Positions 52,910-63,364 are shown, numbered from the stretch's first letter. The stretch is 64,000 bases of DNA from Ensifer sp. Root278 (GCF_001429285.1 NZ_LMJJ01000044.1:261350-325349); one strand, 5' to 3'. The notes: generated by a model not told the origin, from the sequence alone. A program made the numbers and translations.

Positions 52910-54070
52910 ATGCGCATGAAGATGTTTTCGGCGGTGTTTTTCGGCGTTGCGCTGTTTACAGGCGCCGTATTCGCGCAGACACCGGCGCCCGCTTTCGATA
53001 CCAAGGCAAAGCAGATCCTGCTTGTCGATGCCGAAACCGGCACCGTGCTTTTCTCACGCGCCGAAAATCAACCGATACCGCCTGCATCGCTCGCCAAATT
53101 GATGACGATGGAGGTCGTGGCCGAGGCTCTCGGCAAGGGCGAGCTTTCCGCCGAAACCACCTTCGAGGTGTCCGAGCACGCCTGGCGCACCGGCGGTGCG
53201 CCCGCCGGCACCTCGACGATGTTTGCCGCATTGAAATCCCGCATCCGCGTCGCCGACCTCCTGCAGGGTGTGGCGGTCCAGCTTGCCAACGATGCCTGCA
53301 TTATCCTTGCTGAAGGCATGACCGGGAATGAGGGCGCTTTTGCCGAGCGGATGACGGCGCGCGCGCGCGAGCTTGGCATGCCGGTTGCGACGTTCCGCAA
53401 TGCCACTGGGCTCCCGGATCCCGGCAACCAGATCACGATGAGCGAACTGGTAACGCTCATTCGGCACCTCCACGAGGCACATCCCGATCTCTACAGGCTC
53501 TATTCGCAGCCGGAGTTCGAATGGAACAAGATCCTGCAACGCAATAAGAGCCCGCTGATCGCGGCCAATATCGGTGTGGACGGCCTGGCGACCGGCTTTG
53601 CCGAAGGCTTCGGTTTCTCCCTGGCCGCTTCGCTGCAGCGCGGCGACCGCCGGGTCTATCTCGCCATGGGCGGTCTCGAAACCGACAAGGAGCGCATCGA
53701 GGAGAGCCGCAAGGTGCTCGATTGGGCAATGACCGCCTTCGAGAAGAAGCGGATTTTTGCCGACGGGGAGGCGATTGGCGAAGCGGCCGTCTATGGCGGC
53801 GATGCCGCCCACGTCGCCTTGGTTGCCGGCGGTCCGGTCGACGTGCTTTTGCCGGTCGACAATCCGGAACGGCTGACGGCGCGGATCGTCTATAAGTGGC
53901 CCTTGCGGGCGCCGGTGACTGCGGGGACGGAAGTCGGCGTCGTCAAATTGTGGAACGGCGAGAAGCTGCTGCGCGAAGTGCCGGTCAAGACCGCCAACGC
54001 CGTCGGGCAGGGCACGCTGACCAGCCGTGCTCTCGATGCGCTGCAGGAACTGCTGTTTTTCTGGATTTAG
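52910..54070 (+). CDS. D-alanyl-D-alanine carboxypeptidase-family protein (PBP5-like) with altered motifs
   Basis: A 386-residue exported protein of the S11 family. Signal peptide MRMKMFSAVFFGVALFTGAV. The SxxK motif is present (PPASLAKLMTMEVV, about residue 60). The second motif, usually SxN, reads LAN (AVQLANDACI), and the third, usually KTG, reads ATG (GVDGLATGFAEGFGF). A C-terminal PBP5-type domain follows (VVKLWNGEKLLREVPVKTAN). Located 64 bases after rlpA. It may have reduced or changed activity. The start at 52910 has a normal signal peptide. Confidence 0.88.
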   Translation: MRMKMFSAVFFGVALFTGAVFAQTPAPAFDTKAKQILLVDAETGTVLFSRAENQPIPPASLAKLMTMEVVAEALGKGELSAETTFEVSEHAWRTGGAPAGTSTMFAALKSRIRVADLLQGVAVQLANDACIILAEGMTGNEGAFAERMTARARELGMPVATFRNATGLPDPGNQITMSELVTLIRHLHEAHPDLYRLYSQPEFEWNKILQRNKSPLIAANIGVDGLATGFAEGFGFSLAASLQRGDRRVYLAMGGLETDKERIEESRKVLDWAMTAFEKKRIFADGEAIGEAAVYGGDAAHVALVAGGPVDVLLPVDNPERLTARIVYKWPLRAPVTAGTEVGVVKLWNGEKLLREVPVKTANAVGQGTLTSRALDALQELLFFWI

Positions 54071-54156
54071 CCGCAGCTGGTTGCGGCGAGGGCGGTTCCT
54101 GCCAATTCATCGCCACCTGACGGTTTCACACGGCGGACCAATCGGTTAAACAGGGC

Positions 54157-54266
54157 CAGAGCGGAATGAGGAAAGTGTGCGCGGTTTTCTGCCCGCGTTC
54201 CGCTCTAGCTTATTAGAACAGGTCACGATGATTTCAGGTCGATTCGACCTGAAATCATCGTGACCT
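54157..54266. repeat. dispersed repeat with a 47-bp perfect palindrome
   Basis: First part: AGAGCGGAATGAGG ... CGTTCCGCTCT inverted arms (54158-54207). Second part: 54220-54266 is a perfect palindrome with 23-base arms beginning AGGTCACGATGATTTC and one central base. Fills the dac-tmk gap; it could end transcription or act as a protein-binding repeat. Confidence 0.82.
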
Positions 54267-54291
54267 GGGTCGCATGCCGATATGGGAACGC

Positions 54292-54975
54292 ATGGTGTCG
54301 CTGAAAAAAGGTCTGTTCGTAACATTCGAAGGTGGGGAAGGTGCCGGCAAGTCGACGCAGCTTCGTCTTCTTGCCGAATCCCTGCGCGGGCGCGGCTACG
54401 AGGTGCTGACGACACGCGAGCCTGGCGGTTCAGCCGGCGCCGAAGCGGTGCGCCACGTGCTTCTTTCGGGAGCCGCGGAGGCCTTCGGGGTCAGGATGGA
54501 GGCGATCCTCTTTGCAGCGGCCCGGAGCGATCATGTCGAAGAGGTCATCCGGCCGGCGCTCGACAAGGGTACGATCGTGCTGTGCGACCGTTTCATGGAT
54601 TCTTCGCGCGTCTATCAGGGCATCACCGGCAACCTGGAGCAAAGCTTCGTCGAAAGTCTGGAGCGTGTGGCGATCAACGGTGTCGTGCCGGATCGGACCG
54701 TGATTTTCGATCTGCCGGCGAGCATCGGCCTCGAGCGGGCGCAACGCCGCGCCGGGGACGACAATCCTGATCGTTTCGAGAAGGAGCAGCTGGAGACGCA
54801 TGAGAAACGGCGGGACGCCTTTCTCGATATCGCCAGGCGCGATTCCGAGCGATGCCGGGTCGTCGATGCGACGCAGCCTGTCGAGGCCATCGCCACCGAG
54901 GTGCTTTCCCTCGTCGAGGCCCTCCTGCCGCATGGCGACGGCACCGACACGTCGACCGAGGAAGTCGTGTCATGA
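54292..54975 (+). CDS. tmk: thymidylate kinase
   Basis: A 227-residue enzyme that phosphorylates dTMP to dTDP. P-loop [12 protein letters not shown] (residues 10-21), DRF motif in [15 protein letters not shown], and the [18 protein letters not shown]. Start set at ATG 54292 ([15 protein letters not shown]); an upstream ATG at 54274 is in frame. The stop overlaps the holB start by ATGA. Confidence 0.96.
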   Translation: MVSLKKGLFVTFEGGEGAGKSTQLRLLAESLRGRGYEVLTTREPGGSAGAEAVRHVLLSGAAEAFGVRMEAILFAAARSDHVEEVIRPALDKGTIVLCDRFMDSSRVYQGITGNLEQSFVESLERVAINGVVPDRTVIFDLPASIGLERAQRRAGDDNPDRFEKEQLETHEKRRDAFLDIARRDSERCRVVDATQPVEAIATEVLSLVEALLPHGDGTDTSTEEVVS

Positions 54976-56003
54976 GCGCGGAAAGAGGCGGCGTCCTGGA
55001 TGGCGCCATCGCGCCCGCCGAGAACAATCGACTGTTCGGCCACGAACAGGCGGAAAGCTTCCTGGCGCAGAGCTATCGCTCCGGCAAGGGACACCACGCG
55101 ATCCTGATCGAAGGGCCGGAGGGGATTGGTAAGGCGACGCTTGCCTTTCGCTTTGCGCATCACATCCTGAAACATCCGGAACCCGCGGAAGCGCCTGAAG
55201 CGATTTCCGATCCCGATCCGGCTTCCGCCATCGGGCGGCAGCTCGCCTCGGGCGCCTCGCACAATCTCTTGCACCTGAGCCGCCCGATCGATGAGAAGAC
55301 GGGCAGGGCGAAGGGCGCGATCACCGTTGACGAGGTCCGACGCGCCGGCAAGTTCTTCAGCCAGACGTCAGGTACGGGCAACTGGCGCATCGTCATTATC
55401 GACCCGGCGGACGACCTCAACCGGAATGCGGCCAATGCCATCCTGAAGATCCTCGAGGAGCCGCCGCGCCGCTCGCTCTTCCTGGTGCTGACGCATGCGC
55501 CCGGAAAACTGTTGCCGACGATCCGCTCGCGCTGCCTGCCGCTGCGGCTGAAGCCGCTCGACGTCGCGCCGCTCAGTCAGGCTCTGGCGCATCTCGGTTT
55601 CGATCTCGAAGGCGAGAACGCCGAGCGCATCGTCGCGGCCGCCAATGGCAGCGTCGCCGAAGCGCTGAAGCTCATCAATTATGGCGGACTGGAAATTGCC
55701 GCGACATTCGAAGGAATCCTCGCAGGGCAGGGCCCGGCGGTCCGCAAGGACATGCACAAGCTGGCCGACGTGCTCTCGGGCAAGGACAGTGAAACGATCT
55801 TCGAATTCTTCCAGGCTCTCGCAAGTGACCGCATCATGCGCGACGCGCGGGAGGCCGCGATTGCGGGAGACATCGTGCGCGCCGAGCGCTTCGCGCGGCT
55901 TTCGGCTTCCGTGACCGAGCGGCTGACCGTCAGCGACGCCTACAATCTCGACCGCAAGCAGACCATCCTGTCGCTGCTCGACGATTTGAAAGCGGCGCTA
56001 TAG
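54972..56003 (+). CDS. holB: DNA polymerase III subunit delta'
   Basis: A 343-residue clamp-loader subunit. Walker A-like loop [20 protein letters not shown] (about residue 48), [18 protein letters not shown], and the sensor SRC in [14 protein letters not shown]. The zinc-finger cysteines of E. coli delta' are absent, as usual in alphaproteobacteria. Translationally coupled to tmk. Confidence 0.95.
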   Translation: MSAERGGVLDGAIAPAENNRLFGHEQAESFLAQSYRSGKGHHAILIEGPEGIGKATLAFRFAHHILKHPEPAEAPEAISDPDPASAIGRQLASGASHNLLHLSRPIDEKTGRAKGAITVDEVRRAGKFFSQTSGTGNWRIVIIDPADDLNRNAANAILKILEEPPRRSLFLVLTHAPGKLLPTIRSRCLPLRLKPLDVAPLSQALAHLGFDLEGENAERIVAAANGSVAEALKLINYGGLEIAATFEGILAGQGPAVRKDMHKLADVLSGKDSETIFEFFQALASDRIMRDAREAAIAGDIVRAERFARLSASVTERLTVSDAYNLDRKQTILSLLDDLKAAL

Positions 56004-56303
56004 CGCCGCCTGGAAGCGCCACTTGCGCTCGATTGCCGCCTGCAGGTCGAGCTTGTGGTGGTGGGCGAAAAGCAGCACATGCCCGAGCAGGTCGGCGGTC
56101 TCGTCGGCCATCAGGGACCTGAGTTCGTCCGTTGATTTCCCGTTGCGTCGGCCGCGGCCGCTGAGCTTGTTCCAGACCTGCGTCAACTCCCCCAATTCCT
56201 CCTGCATCTTCAGGATGAACCAGTCGGGGTCGCGCTCGATTCCGTGCGCGCCGGCATAGCCGGCGGAGGCGGTTTCAAATTGGCTGCCAAGTCGCTCCAG
56301 CAT
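55998..56303 (-). CDS. MazG-like nucleotide pyrophosphohydrolase
   Basis: A 101-residue single-domain protein with the all-alpha NTP pyrophosphatase pattern: ILKMQEELGELTQVWNKL and ADETADLLGHVLLFAHHH. Likely hydrolyses (d)NTPs or modified nucleotides. It is convergent with holB and overlaps its stop by 6 bases. Complete. Confidence 0.88.
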   Translation of the reverse strand: MLERLGSQFETASAGYAGAHGIERDPDWFILKMQEELGELTQVWNKLSGRGRRNGKSTDELRSLMADETADLLGHVLLFAHHHKLDLQAAIERKWRFQAAL

Positions 56304-56481
56304 GATTCACCCTCTTTCGTTTGTTTCTGTTTTGTTCTAGGTCGCGCATGCGGATTATGCAAGGCTGGCAGCGCCAGCGGCGACCTCTCCGACCGGGCTT
56401 TTCACGGATCGCATGTTTCTTCCTTGCGGCGTATGCGCTAAGAGCGTGCGTAGCTTAATCCGAGATAGATCGAATCCGCCT

Positions 56482-58035
56482 ATGAGAGACACGTCCCCTT
56501 TCTACATCACCACCGCGATTTCCTACCCGAACGGCCGGCCGCATATCGGCCACGCCTATGAGTTGATCGCGACGGATGCCATGGCGCGCTACCAGCGCCT
56601 AGATGGACGTGACGTGTTCTTCCTGACCGGCACCGACGAGCACGGCCAGAAGATGCAGCAGACGGCACGCAAGGAAGGCGTGACTCCGCAGGAACTGGCC
56701 GACCGCAACTCCGCGGAATTCCAGAAGATGGCCGTGCTATTGAATGCGTCCAACGACGACTTCATCCGCACGACCGAGAAGCGCCATCACGATGCGTCGC
56801 AGGACATCTGGATTCGCATGGGCGAGGCGGGCGACCTCTACAAGGATTCCTACGCCGGCTGGTACTCTGTGCGGGACGAAGCCTACTACCAGGAGAACGA
56901 GACCGAACTGCGCGACGATGGCGTCCGCTACGGCCCGCAGGGAACGCCCGTCGAATGGGTCGAGGAGCAGAGCTACTTCTTCCGCCTCTCCGCCTATCAG
57001 GACAAGCTCCTGAAGCACTATGAGGAAAATCCTGATTTCATCGGTCCGGCCGAACGCCGCAACGAGGTGATTTCGTTCGTGAAATCGGGCCTCAAGGATC
57101 TCTCGGTTTCGCGCACCACCTTCGACTGGGGCATCAAGGTTCCGAACGACCCGGCGCACGTGATGTATGTCTGGGTCGACGCGCTGACGAACTACATCAC
57201 CGCGACCGGCTATCTCGACGATCCCAAGGGTCCACGCGCCAAGTTCTGGCCAGCCAACATCCATGTGATCGGCAAGGACATCATCCGCTTCCACGCAGTC
57301 TATTGGCCGGCTTTCCTGATATCGGCCGGCCTGCCGCTGCCCAAGCGCGTCTTTGCCCATGGCTTCCTGCTCAACAAGGGCGAGAAGATGTCGAAGTCGC
57401 TTGGCAACGTCGTCGATCCGTTCAATCTGGTCGAGCATTTCGGTCTGGATCAGATCCGCTACTTCTTCCTGCGCGAAGTCTCCTTCGGTCAGGACGGCAG
57501 CTACAGCGAGGAGGGGATCGCGACCCGCATCAACTCCGATCTCGCCAACGGCATCGGCAACCTGGCGAGCCGCTCGCTGTCGATGATCGTCAAGAATTGC
57601 GACGGCCAGGTCCCGGTCTGCGGTACCCTGACCGACGAGGACAAGGCGATGCTGGCGGCCGCAGATGCGCTGCACGAGATCACGCGCGACGAGATGGGCA
57701 AGCAGATGATCCACCGGGCGCTGGCCGCGATCATCGCCGTCGTCTCCGAGACGGACCGCTACTTCGCCGGCCAGGAGCCCTGGGCCCTGAAGAAGACCGA
57801 TCCGGCCCGCATGGGAACCGTGCTCTATGTAACGGCGGAAGTGGTGCGCCAGATCGCCATCCTCTTGCAGCCCTTCATGCCGGACTCGTCGGCAAAGCTG
57901 CTCGACCTGGTGGCGGCGCCCGCCGACAAGCGCGACTTCGCAGCCCTCGGCGAGGCGGGACGTCTCGTGTCGGGCACGCCGCTTGAAGCGCCGAAGCCGG
58001 TGTTCCCGCGCTACATTGCACCGGAAGCGCAATAA
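56482..58035 (+). CDS. metG: methionyl-tRNA synthetase
   Basis: A 517-residue class I aaRS. HIGH motif in [25 protein letters not shown] in [18 protein letters not shown]. It is the short form without the C-terminal EMAP dimerisation domain and without a clear zinc knuckle. The start at [18 protein letters not shown] matches the family. First gene of metG-tatD-MBL, with 12-base and 1-base gaps. Confidence 0.97.
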   Translation: MRDTSPFYITTAISYPNGRPHIGHAYELIATDAMARYQRLDGRDVFFLTGTDEHGQKMQQTARKEGVTPQELADRNSAEFQKMAVLLNASNDDFIRTTEKRHHDASQDIWIRMGEAGDLYKDSYAGWYSVRDEAYYQENETELRDDGVRYGPQGTPVEWVEEQSYFFRLSAYQDKLLKHYEENPDFIGPAERRNEVISFVKSGLKDLSVSRTTFDWGIKVPNDPAHVMYVWVDALTNYITATGYLDDPKGPRAKFWPANIHVIGKDIIRFHAVYWPAFLISAGLPLPKRVFAHGFLLNKGEKMSKSLGNVVDPFNLVEHFGLDQIRYFFLREVSFGQDGSYSEEGIATRINSDLANGIGNLASRSLSMIVKNCDGQVPVCGTLTDEDKAMLAAADALHEITRDEMGKQMIHRALAAIIAVVSETDRYFAGQEPWALKKTDPARMGTVLYVTAEVVRQIAILLQPFMPDSSAKLLDLVAAPADKRDFAALGEAGRLVSGTPLEAPKPVFPRYIAPEAQ

Positions 58036-58047
58036 GGCACTTTGAGC

Positions 58048-58827
58048 ATGCTGATCGATACCCATTGCCATCTGGATTTTCCCGATTTCGAAGCGGAGCG
58101 TGACGCCATCGTCGCGCGGGCGCATGAGGCGGGTGTCGAGCAGATGATCACGATCTCGACCCGCGTGAAGCGGTTCGAGACGATCCTTGCGATCGCTGAG
58201 GCCTATCCGAATGTCTTCTGTTCCGTCGGCACGCATCCGCATAATGCGGATGAGGAACTGGACATCACGACTGAAGATCTTGTCCAGCTGTCGGTGCATC
58301 CGAAGGTGGTCGCGATTGGCGAGGCGGGTCTCGACTATTTCTATGACAACGCTCCGCGTGACGCCCAGGTCGAAGGCCTGCGCCGGCACATTGCCGCAGC
58401 GCGCGAAACCGGTTTGCCGCTCGTCATTCATAGCCGCTCGGCCGACGAAGACATGGCGGCGATCCTGACCGAGGAAACAGGGAAGGGGGCCTTCCCTTTC
58501 CTTCTGCACTGCTTCTCGTCCGGCCCTGACCTCGCGCGTATCGGCGTCGAGCTCGGCGGCTACGTCTCCTTCTCGGGCATCCTGACCTTTCCGAAATCCG
58601 AAGAGTTGCGCGAGATCGCCAAGACCGTGCCGCACGACCGGATGATCGTCGAGACCGACGCGCCTTATCTCGCGCCGAAGCCGTTCCGCGGCAAGCGCAA
58701 CGAGCCGGCCTATGTCGCCCATACGGCTGCCGTGCTCGCCGAAACGATCGGTGTGAGCAACGAGGAGATCGCTAGGATCACCACGGAAAACGCCTTCCGC
58801 ATCTTCTCCAAGATGCCGAGGGTCTGA
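58048..58827 (+). CDS. tatD: TatD-family metal-dependent hydrolase
   Basis: A 259-residue TIM-barrel DNase/peptidase-like hydrolase. DTHCHLDFPDF (residues 4-14) provides HxH; other metal ligands lie in GEAGLDYFYDNAP, VIHSRSADED, FLLHCFSSGPD and VETDAPYLAPKPFRG. TatD acts as a 3'-5' exonuclease in E. coli. It follows metG, a frequent arrangement. Confidence 0.95.
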   Translation: MLIDTHCHLDFPDFEAERDAIVARAHEAGVEQMITISTRVKRFETILAIAEAYPNVFCSVGTHPHNADEELDITTEDLVQLSVHPKVVAIGEAGLDYFYDNAPRDAQVEGLRRHIAAARETGLPLVIHSRSADEDMAAILTEETGKGAFPFLLHCFSSGPDLARIGVELGGYVSFSGILTFPKSEELREIAKTVPHDRMIVETDAPYLAPKPFRGKRNEPAYVAHTAAVLAETIGVSNEEIARITTENAFRIFSKMPRV

Positions 58828-58828
58828 C

Positions 58829-59665
58829 GTGGCGTTCCGGCGCGCCTTCACCATTCTCGGCTGCGGCTCGTCGCCGGGCGTGCCGCGCATCACCGGTGAC
58901 TGGGGCGCCTGCAATCCGGACAATCCGAAGAACCGGCGCATGCGCGCCGCTTTGCTGGTCGAGCAGACCGCGCCCGATGGTGGCAAGACGACCGTCGTCA
59001 TCGACACTGGTCCGGATTTTCGCGCGCAGATGGTTGCAGCAGGGGTGCACCACATCGATGCGGTGCTCTACACCCATTCCCATGCCGATCATCTGCATGG
59101 CATCGACGATCTGCGCGGTTATGTCATTGAAAACCGGAGGCGGGTGCCGATCTGGGCCGATGCCTATACGATGGGGCGAATCCGCGAGGGATTCGGCTAT
59201 TGCCTGGAATCACCGCCCGGCAGCGGTTACCCACCGATCGTCGAGCCGCGGATCATTCCCGACGATCTATCGCCTGTGGTGATCAACGGTGCCGGCGGGC
59301 CGATCCCGTTCCGGCCGCTGATGCAGTTTCACGGCAACATCCATTCGCTCGGGTTCCGGGTCGGCGACTTTGCCTATTGCAGCGATGTCAGCGACTTTCC
59401 CGCCGAGACCGTCGCCAAGCTCGACGGTCTCGATCTGCTGGTTCTCGACACCCTGCAGTATAAGTTCCACCCGAGCCATCTGTCGCTGGTGCAGTCGCTC
59501 GGCTGGATCGCCAGACTGCAGCCGAAGCGGGCGGTACTGACGCACATGCATGTGCCGCTGGATTACGACACGGTTCAGGGCGAAACGCCCGATCATATCG
59601 AGCCGGCCTACGACATGATGCGGCTCGAATTCGACGTCGGCGATCCGACGTCTGGTGACGCGTAA
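58829..59665 (+). CDS. MBL-fold metallohydrolase, PhnP-like
   Basis: A 278-residue metallo-beta-lactamase fold. The zinc motif HSHADH is in YTHSHADHLHGIDDLRGY (about residue 85), with other ligands in HGNIHSLGF, YCSDVSDFP and LTHMHVPLDY. Resembles PhnP cyclic-phosphate phosphodiesterases, but there are no phn genes nearby. GTG start 1 base after the tatD stop, so it is coupled to tatD. Confidence 0.92.
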   Translation: MAFRRAFTILGCGSSPGVPRITGDWGACNPDNPKNRRMRAALLVEQTAPDGGKTTVVIDTGPDFRAQMVAAGVHHIDAVLYTHSHADHLHGIDDLRGYVIENRRRVPIWADAYTMGRIREGFGYCLESPPGSGYPPIVEPRIIPDDLSPVVINGAGGPIPFRPLMQFHGNIHSLGFRVGDFAYCSDVSDFPAETVAKLDGLDLLVLDTLQYKFHPSHLSLVQSLGWIARLQPKRAVLTHMHVPLDYDTVQGETPDHIEPAYDMMRLEFDVGDPTSGDA

Positions 59666-59697
59666 ATCAGATTAGCATTCTTATCTAATATACGGAT

Positions 59698-60654
59698 TCA
59701 CTTGGAGAAATAAGGCGCCAGATTGGTGCGGATACGCTCCAGAACCGATGCGCCCGAAAGGTCCGGGACAAAGCGCTGACCGGTGATCGTCTCGAAAGCT
59801 TCGATATAGACCGCCGAGGTCTGTTCGATGAGATCGACTGGAATTTCCGGGATCGGATCCTTGTAAGGGTCGCAGCGCGCGGTGACCCAGGCGCGCACGA
59901 AATCCTTGTCGAAGCTCTTCGGGCGTTCGCCGCGTTCGAAGCTTTGCTGGTAGCTGTCGGCGATCCAATAGCGGCTGCTATCGGGCGTGTGGATCTCGTC
60001 GGCAAGAATGATCGTGCCGTTTTCGTCGGTACCGAACTCGTATTTGGTATCGACGAGGATCAGGCCACGTTCGGCGGCGCGCTGCTGGCCACGGGCAAAC
60101 AGGGCCAGCGCATATTGCCAGACCGTATCTAGCTGCTCTTTCGTCAGCAGGCCTTGCTCGAGGATCGCTTCGGCCGAGAGCGGCTCGTCGTGACCGCCGT
60201 CGAAAGCCTTACTGGTGGGCGTGATGATCGGCTGCGGCAGCTTCTCGTTGTCGCGCATGCCGTCCGGCAAGGTGATGCCGTACATCTCACGTTCGCCGTT
60301 GCGGTACTTGGTCAGGATCGAGGTGCTGGTGGTGCCGGCAAGATAACCGCGCACGACGACCTCAACCGGCAGAATGTCGAGCCGCTTGCCGATGACGACA
60401 TTGGGGTCCGGATAGCTGACCACATGGTTCGGGCAAATGTCGGCGGTTTCCTCGAACCAGTAGCGCGCGGTCTGGGTCAGCACGTGACCCTTGTTCGGGA
60501 TCGAGGTCAGGATGACGTCGAAGGCGCTCAGCCGATCCGTGGCGATGATGATACGGTTGCCATCGGGCAGATCGTAGTTTTCGCGAACCTTGCCTTTGTA
60601 GCGGTTTGGCAGTTCTGGAATGAAAGCATCTGAAAGAACGCGCAATTCGCTCAT
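59698..60654 (-). CDS. purC: phosphoribosylaminoimidazole-succinocarboxamide synthase
   Basis: A 318-residue SAICAR synthetase of the longer form (enterobacterial PurC is about 240). Motifs: [60 protein letters not shown], and [20 protein letters not shown] with the catalytic acidic residues. De novo purine synthesis, step 7. ATG at 60654 preferred over GTG at 60657. Convergent with the MBL gene. Confidence 0.97.
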   Translation of the reverse strand: MSELRVLSDAFIPELPNRYKGKVRENYDLPDGNRIIIATDRLSAFDVILTSIPNKGHVLTQTARYWFEETADICPNHVVSYPDPNVVIGKRLDILPVEVVVRGYLAGTTSTSILTKYRNGEREMYGITLPDGMRDNEKLPQPIITPTSKAFDGGHDEPLSAEAILEQGLLTKEQLDTVWQYALALFARGQQRAAERGLILVDTKYEFGTDENGTIILADEIHTPDSSRYWIADSYQQSFERGERPKSFDKDFVRAWVTARCDPYKDPIPEIPVDLIEQTSAVYIEAFETITGQRFVPDLSGASVLERIRTNLAPYFSK

Positions 60655-60952
60655 CACATCTGGCCTTGAAAGTGGTGCTTCGGTGCTGGAACGCTAAGCA
60701 GGCCGGAAAGGCCGGGTCAAGCGCGGCAAGGCAAGGACCAGCCGCAATCCATGTTTTCCGGCATATCCGATAGTTCCATAATCTATCTTATGCGATCTTT
60801 GTGTGTAGTGGCTATTTAGTAATGCGACAGTTGGGCCAGTTAGAGATGCGACAGTCTCGCCTCTCGCCTCTCGACTCACTGGTCAAAGCCAACGTTGGGA
60901 GCAAGGATGACGACCCTCAGCCTGGTCGAGACCATGAGCGGTCGGAGTCGTC

Positions 60953-62380
60953 ATGTCCTGTTTGATCACCATGTCGCAGAAAGAATTGCATCGCCTCGAA
61001 GTCATCCAGAAGATCCGTGACGAGCGCCTGAGCGTTGTCCAGGCTGCCGAACTACTCGACCTCAGTCGAAGTCAGATCCACAGACTGCTGCAGGCTTATG
61101 ATCAAGATGGTCCGGCCGGTCTTGTTTCGAAGAAGCGATCCCGGCCGAGCAATCGGCGCCACAGCGAGGATTTCCGCAATGCGGCGCTGGATCTGATCCG
61201 CGAACGCTATCTGGATTTCGGTCCGACGCTGGCGCGCGAGAAGCTCATCGAGCTGCACCGGATTTCTGTTGCCAAGGAAACGCTGCGGCAATGGATGACT
61301 GAGGCTGGCATCTGGATCTCGCGTCGGGACCGCAAGAAACGGGTTTTTCAGCCACGTGGCCGGCGCGACTGCTTTGGCGAACTGGTGCAGATCGATGGGT
61401 CGTTTCACTGGTGGTTCGAGAACCGCGGCCCCAAATGCGCCCTGCTCGTCTATATTGATGACGCCACCGGCAAGCTGTTGCATCTGCGCTTTGCTGGATC
61501 GGAGAATACGTTCGACTATCTGCATGCGACCAAGGCTTACCTGCAGCAATGGGGCAAGCCGCTGGCCTTCTACAGCGACAAGCACGGCGTTTTCCGCTCA
61601 CTCCATGGGTCGAAGAATGACCGGACAAGCGGCCTGACGCAGTTCGGACGGGCGCTTTATGAACTCAATATCGACATCATCTGTGCCAACACCCCGCAGG
61701 CCAAAGGTCGGGTGGAGCGTGCCAACCAGACATTACAGGATCGGTTGGTCAAGGAGATGCGCCTTCGCGGCATCGATACGATCGAGGCTGCGAATGTCTA
61801 TGCGCCTGAGTTCATTGCAGATTTCAACACTCGTTTCGGCAAGCACGCACGCAATCCGAAGGACATGCACCGGCCGCTGGCTGACCATGAGAACCTCGAT
61901 GGTGCCATGTGCCGCAAAGAAGTGCGCACGCTGTCGCAATCCCTGACGCTGCGTTACGACAAGGTGCTGTTCATTCTCGATCCGACCGAGATTTCCAGGC
62001 CATTGGCGGGCCAGAAGGTGATTGTCTGCGATTATCCGGACGGTCGGCTTGAGATCATGCACGAGAGCTTCGCCCTGCCCTACAAGACCTTCGATACGTT
62101 GCGCTCGGTACATCGCGCCGAGGTCGTCGACAACAAGCGGCTGGACGACATGCTGTCAATCGTCGCCGAGATGCAGGCCGGACGCCAACAGCAGCGCAGC
62201 AAGAGTGGTCCGAGCCGAACGGGCCAAACGGGTCATATGTTCGGCATTCGAGACGGTAGCACAGCCAACGGCTACCAGAAGCGTGGTCCCAAGCCTGGCC
62301 GGCGGACGGATTTCATGAACGATCCGGCGGTGATTGCGCGACGAGAGAAAGCGTTGATGAGGCGGCCAGCGGCGGAATAA
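60953..62380 (+). CDS. ISNCY-family transposase
   Basis: A 475-residue DDE transposase. N-terminal helix-turn-helix (RLSVVQAAELLDLSRSQIHR), then an rve-type catalytic core: Asp in LVQIDGSFHWWFENRG, Asp in AFYSDKHGVFRS, Glu in KGRVERANQTLQDRLV. The C-terminal domain is basic and ends KRGPKPGRRTDFMNDP. Full length with no stop, so likely active. GGAG lies 5 bases before the ATG. Confidence 0.93.
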   Translation: MSCLITMSQKELHRLEVIQKIRDERLSVVQAAELLDLSRSQIHRLLQAYDQDGPAGLVSKKRSRPSNRRHSEDFRNAALDLIRERYLDFGPTLAREKLIELHRISVAKETLRQWMTEAGIWISRRDRKKRVFQPRGRRDCFGELVQIDGSFHWWFENRGPKCALLVYIDDATGKLLHLRFAGSENTFDYLHATKAYLQQWGKPLAFYSDKHGVFRSLHGSKNDRTSGLTQFGRALYELNIDIICANTPQAKGRVERANQTLQDRLVKEMRLRGIDTIEAANVYAPEFIADFNTRFGKHARNPKDMHRPLADHENLDGAMCRKEVRTLSQSLTLRYDKVLFILDPTEISRPLAGQKVIVCDYPDGRLEIMHESFALPYKTFDTLRSVHRAEVVDNKRLDDMLSIVAEMQAGRQQQRSKSGPSRTGQTGHMFGIRDGSTANGYQKRGPKPGRRTDFMNDPAVIARREKALMRRPAAE

Positions 62381-62386
62381 AGAGCG

Positions 62387-63124
62387 TCAATGCACGCCGA
62401 TGTCGCTCTGCGTATCCGATTCCAACTGCAGGCAAGCTGGCCAAAGTGGCGTCTTGTGGAAGGCTCCATCCTGGAGGAGCGTGAGCCCCTCTCGTGCCTC
62501 ATAGAGCACACCGAGCCAGCACAAGCGCCGAAAGACGCCATATTGGAGATCGGATTTCAACTTCCAGGCTTCTATGGTCATTTCGGTGTCCGACAGAGGC
62601 GCCAAGTCTGGATAGAGGATCTTGACAACGTCTATTGGCGTGCACCCTTCCCTGGCTTTGATATTGAGAAGATTGAGGAACATGCGCCACCAGCGTAACC
62701 GCGCTCGGACCTCCTCTTCCCGCTCGGTGGTATGGACATACGAATAGAGATAATCCGTGGCGACCAGATCGAAGAAGGCTTGCGGGTTCACCAGGAACTC
62801 CCGGCCGCGTCTGGTTGGCAGCAGCACATCTTTTTTCCGACGAAGAAGCTTCAGATGACGGGTCATGTCGCGCACGACCCAAAGCGGCGGCATGTCGCTT
62901 TCATTGAGCACCTTGTTCATGCTGTAGAGGTCTTCGGCTGTGAAGCCTGGCCAAAGGAAGTGCACAGCGGCCCAATGCACGAACTTGCGGTTCATGGCGC
63001 CGGTCGCCGTCAATCCTATGCCGCCCTCACCGTCAGCATAGGCAACCGAAAGAAGCATACCGCGAAGAAGTGGGGACAGTGCGGCGACATCGACGTCACC
63101 ATGCAGCTTGATTTCCGGAAGCAT
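62387..63124 (-). CDS. passenger protein inside the IS, unknown function
   Basis: A 245-residue soluble protein (MLPEIKLHGDVDVAALSPLL). A winged-helix-like segment is suggested by LTATGAMNRKFVHWAAVHFL and LRRKKDVLLPTRRGREFLVN, a style found in parts of pRiA4b ORF-3-like proteins. It converges on the transposase with 6 bases between stops and lies inside the IS ends. The start at 63124 is preferred; an upstream in-frame start at 63190 would add 22 residues. Confidence 0.72.
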   Translation of the reverse strand: MLPEIKLHGDVDVAALSPLLRGMLLSVAYADGEGGIGLTATGAMNRKFVHWAAVHFLWPGFTAEDLYSMNKVLNESDMPPLWVVRDMTRHLKLLRRKKDVLLPTRRGREFLVNPQAFFDLVATDYLYSYVHTTEREEEVRARLRWWRMFLNLLNIKAREGCTPIDVVKILYPDLAPLSDTEMTIEAWKLKSDLQYGVFRRLCWLGVLYEAREGLTLLQDGAFHKTPLWPACLQLESDTQSDIGVH

Positions 63125-63364
63125 CGTGCGGCTGTGATCCCTACCTCGCCCTATGCAGGTGCAAGCGAGTATCAACCGGCGACAAAACAATTGCTACTGA
63201 GAAAGCTAAAGCCGAAGGAGAGTGTCATCACCCGCCCCCGCTCCGCCCTTTCAACCCGGACCAGCCGGTCGGATCGGGGGCTGACTGGCAGAGCAAGCCG
63301 GCGGGCAGTGTCGCATTTCTAAATGGCTGGCGACGTCGCAGCCCTATTCAGCTTTGACACTGTG

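Larger units (their letters stand above)
60804..63359. mobile_element. ISNCY/IS1202-like insertion sequence with a passenger gene
   Basis: The left end has two ATGCGACAG sites (60821 and 60845) in TTTAGTAATGCGACAG and GTTAGAGATGCGACAG. The right end has matching inverted sites, CTGTCGC-type at about 63308-63322 (TGTCGCATTTCTAAA) and 63330-63340. Both ends start with TGT and are flanked by TGTG, a possible short target duplication. Inside are a full transposase and one convergent gene. Exact ends are estimated. Confidence 0.72.

Noticed and set aside
56737..59055. A 772-codon open frame on the minus strand opposite metG, tatD and the MBL gene
   Set aside because: It is antisense to three well-supported genes and has no recognisable protein features; long shadow frames are expected at this GC content.
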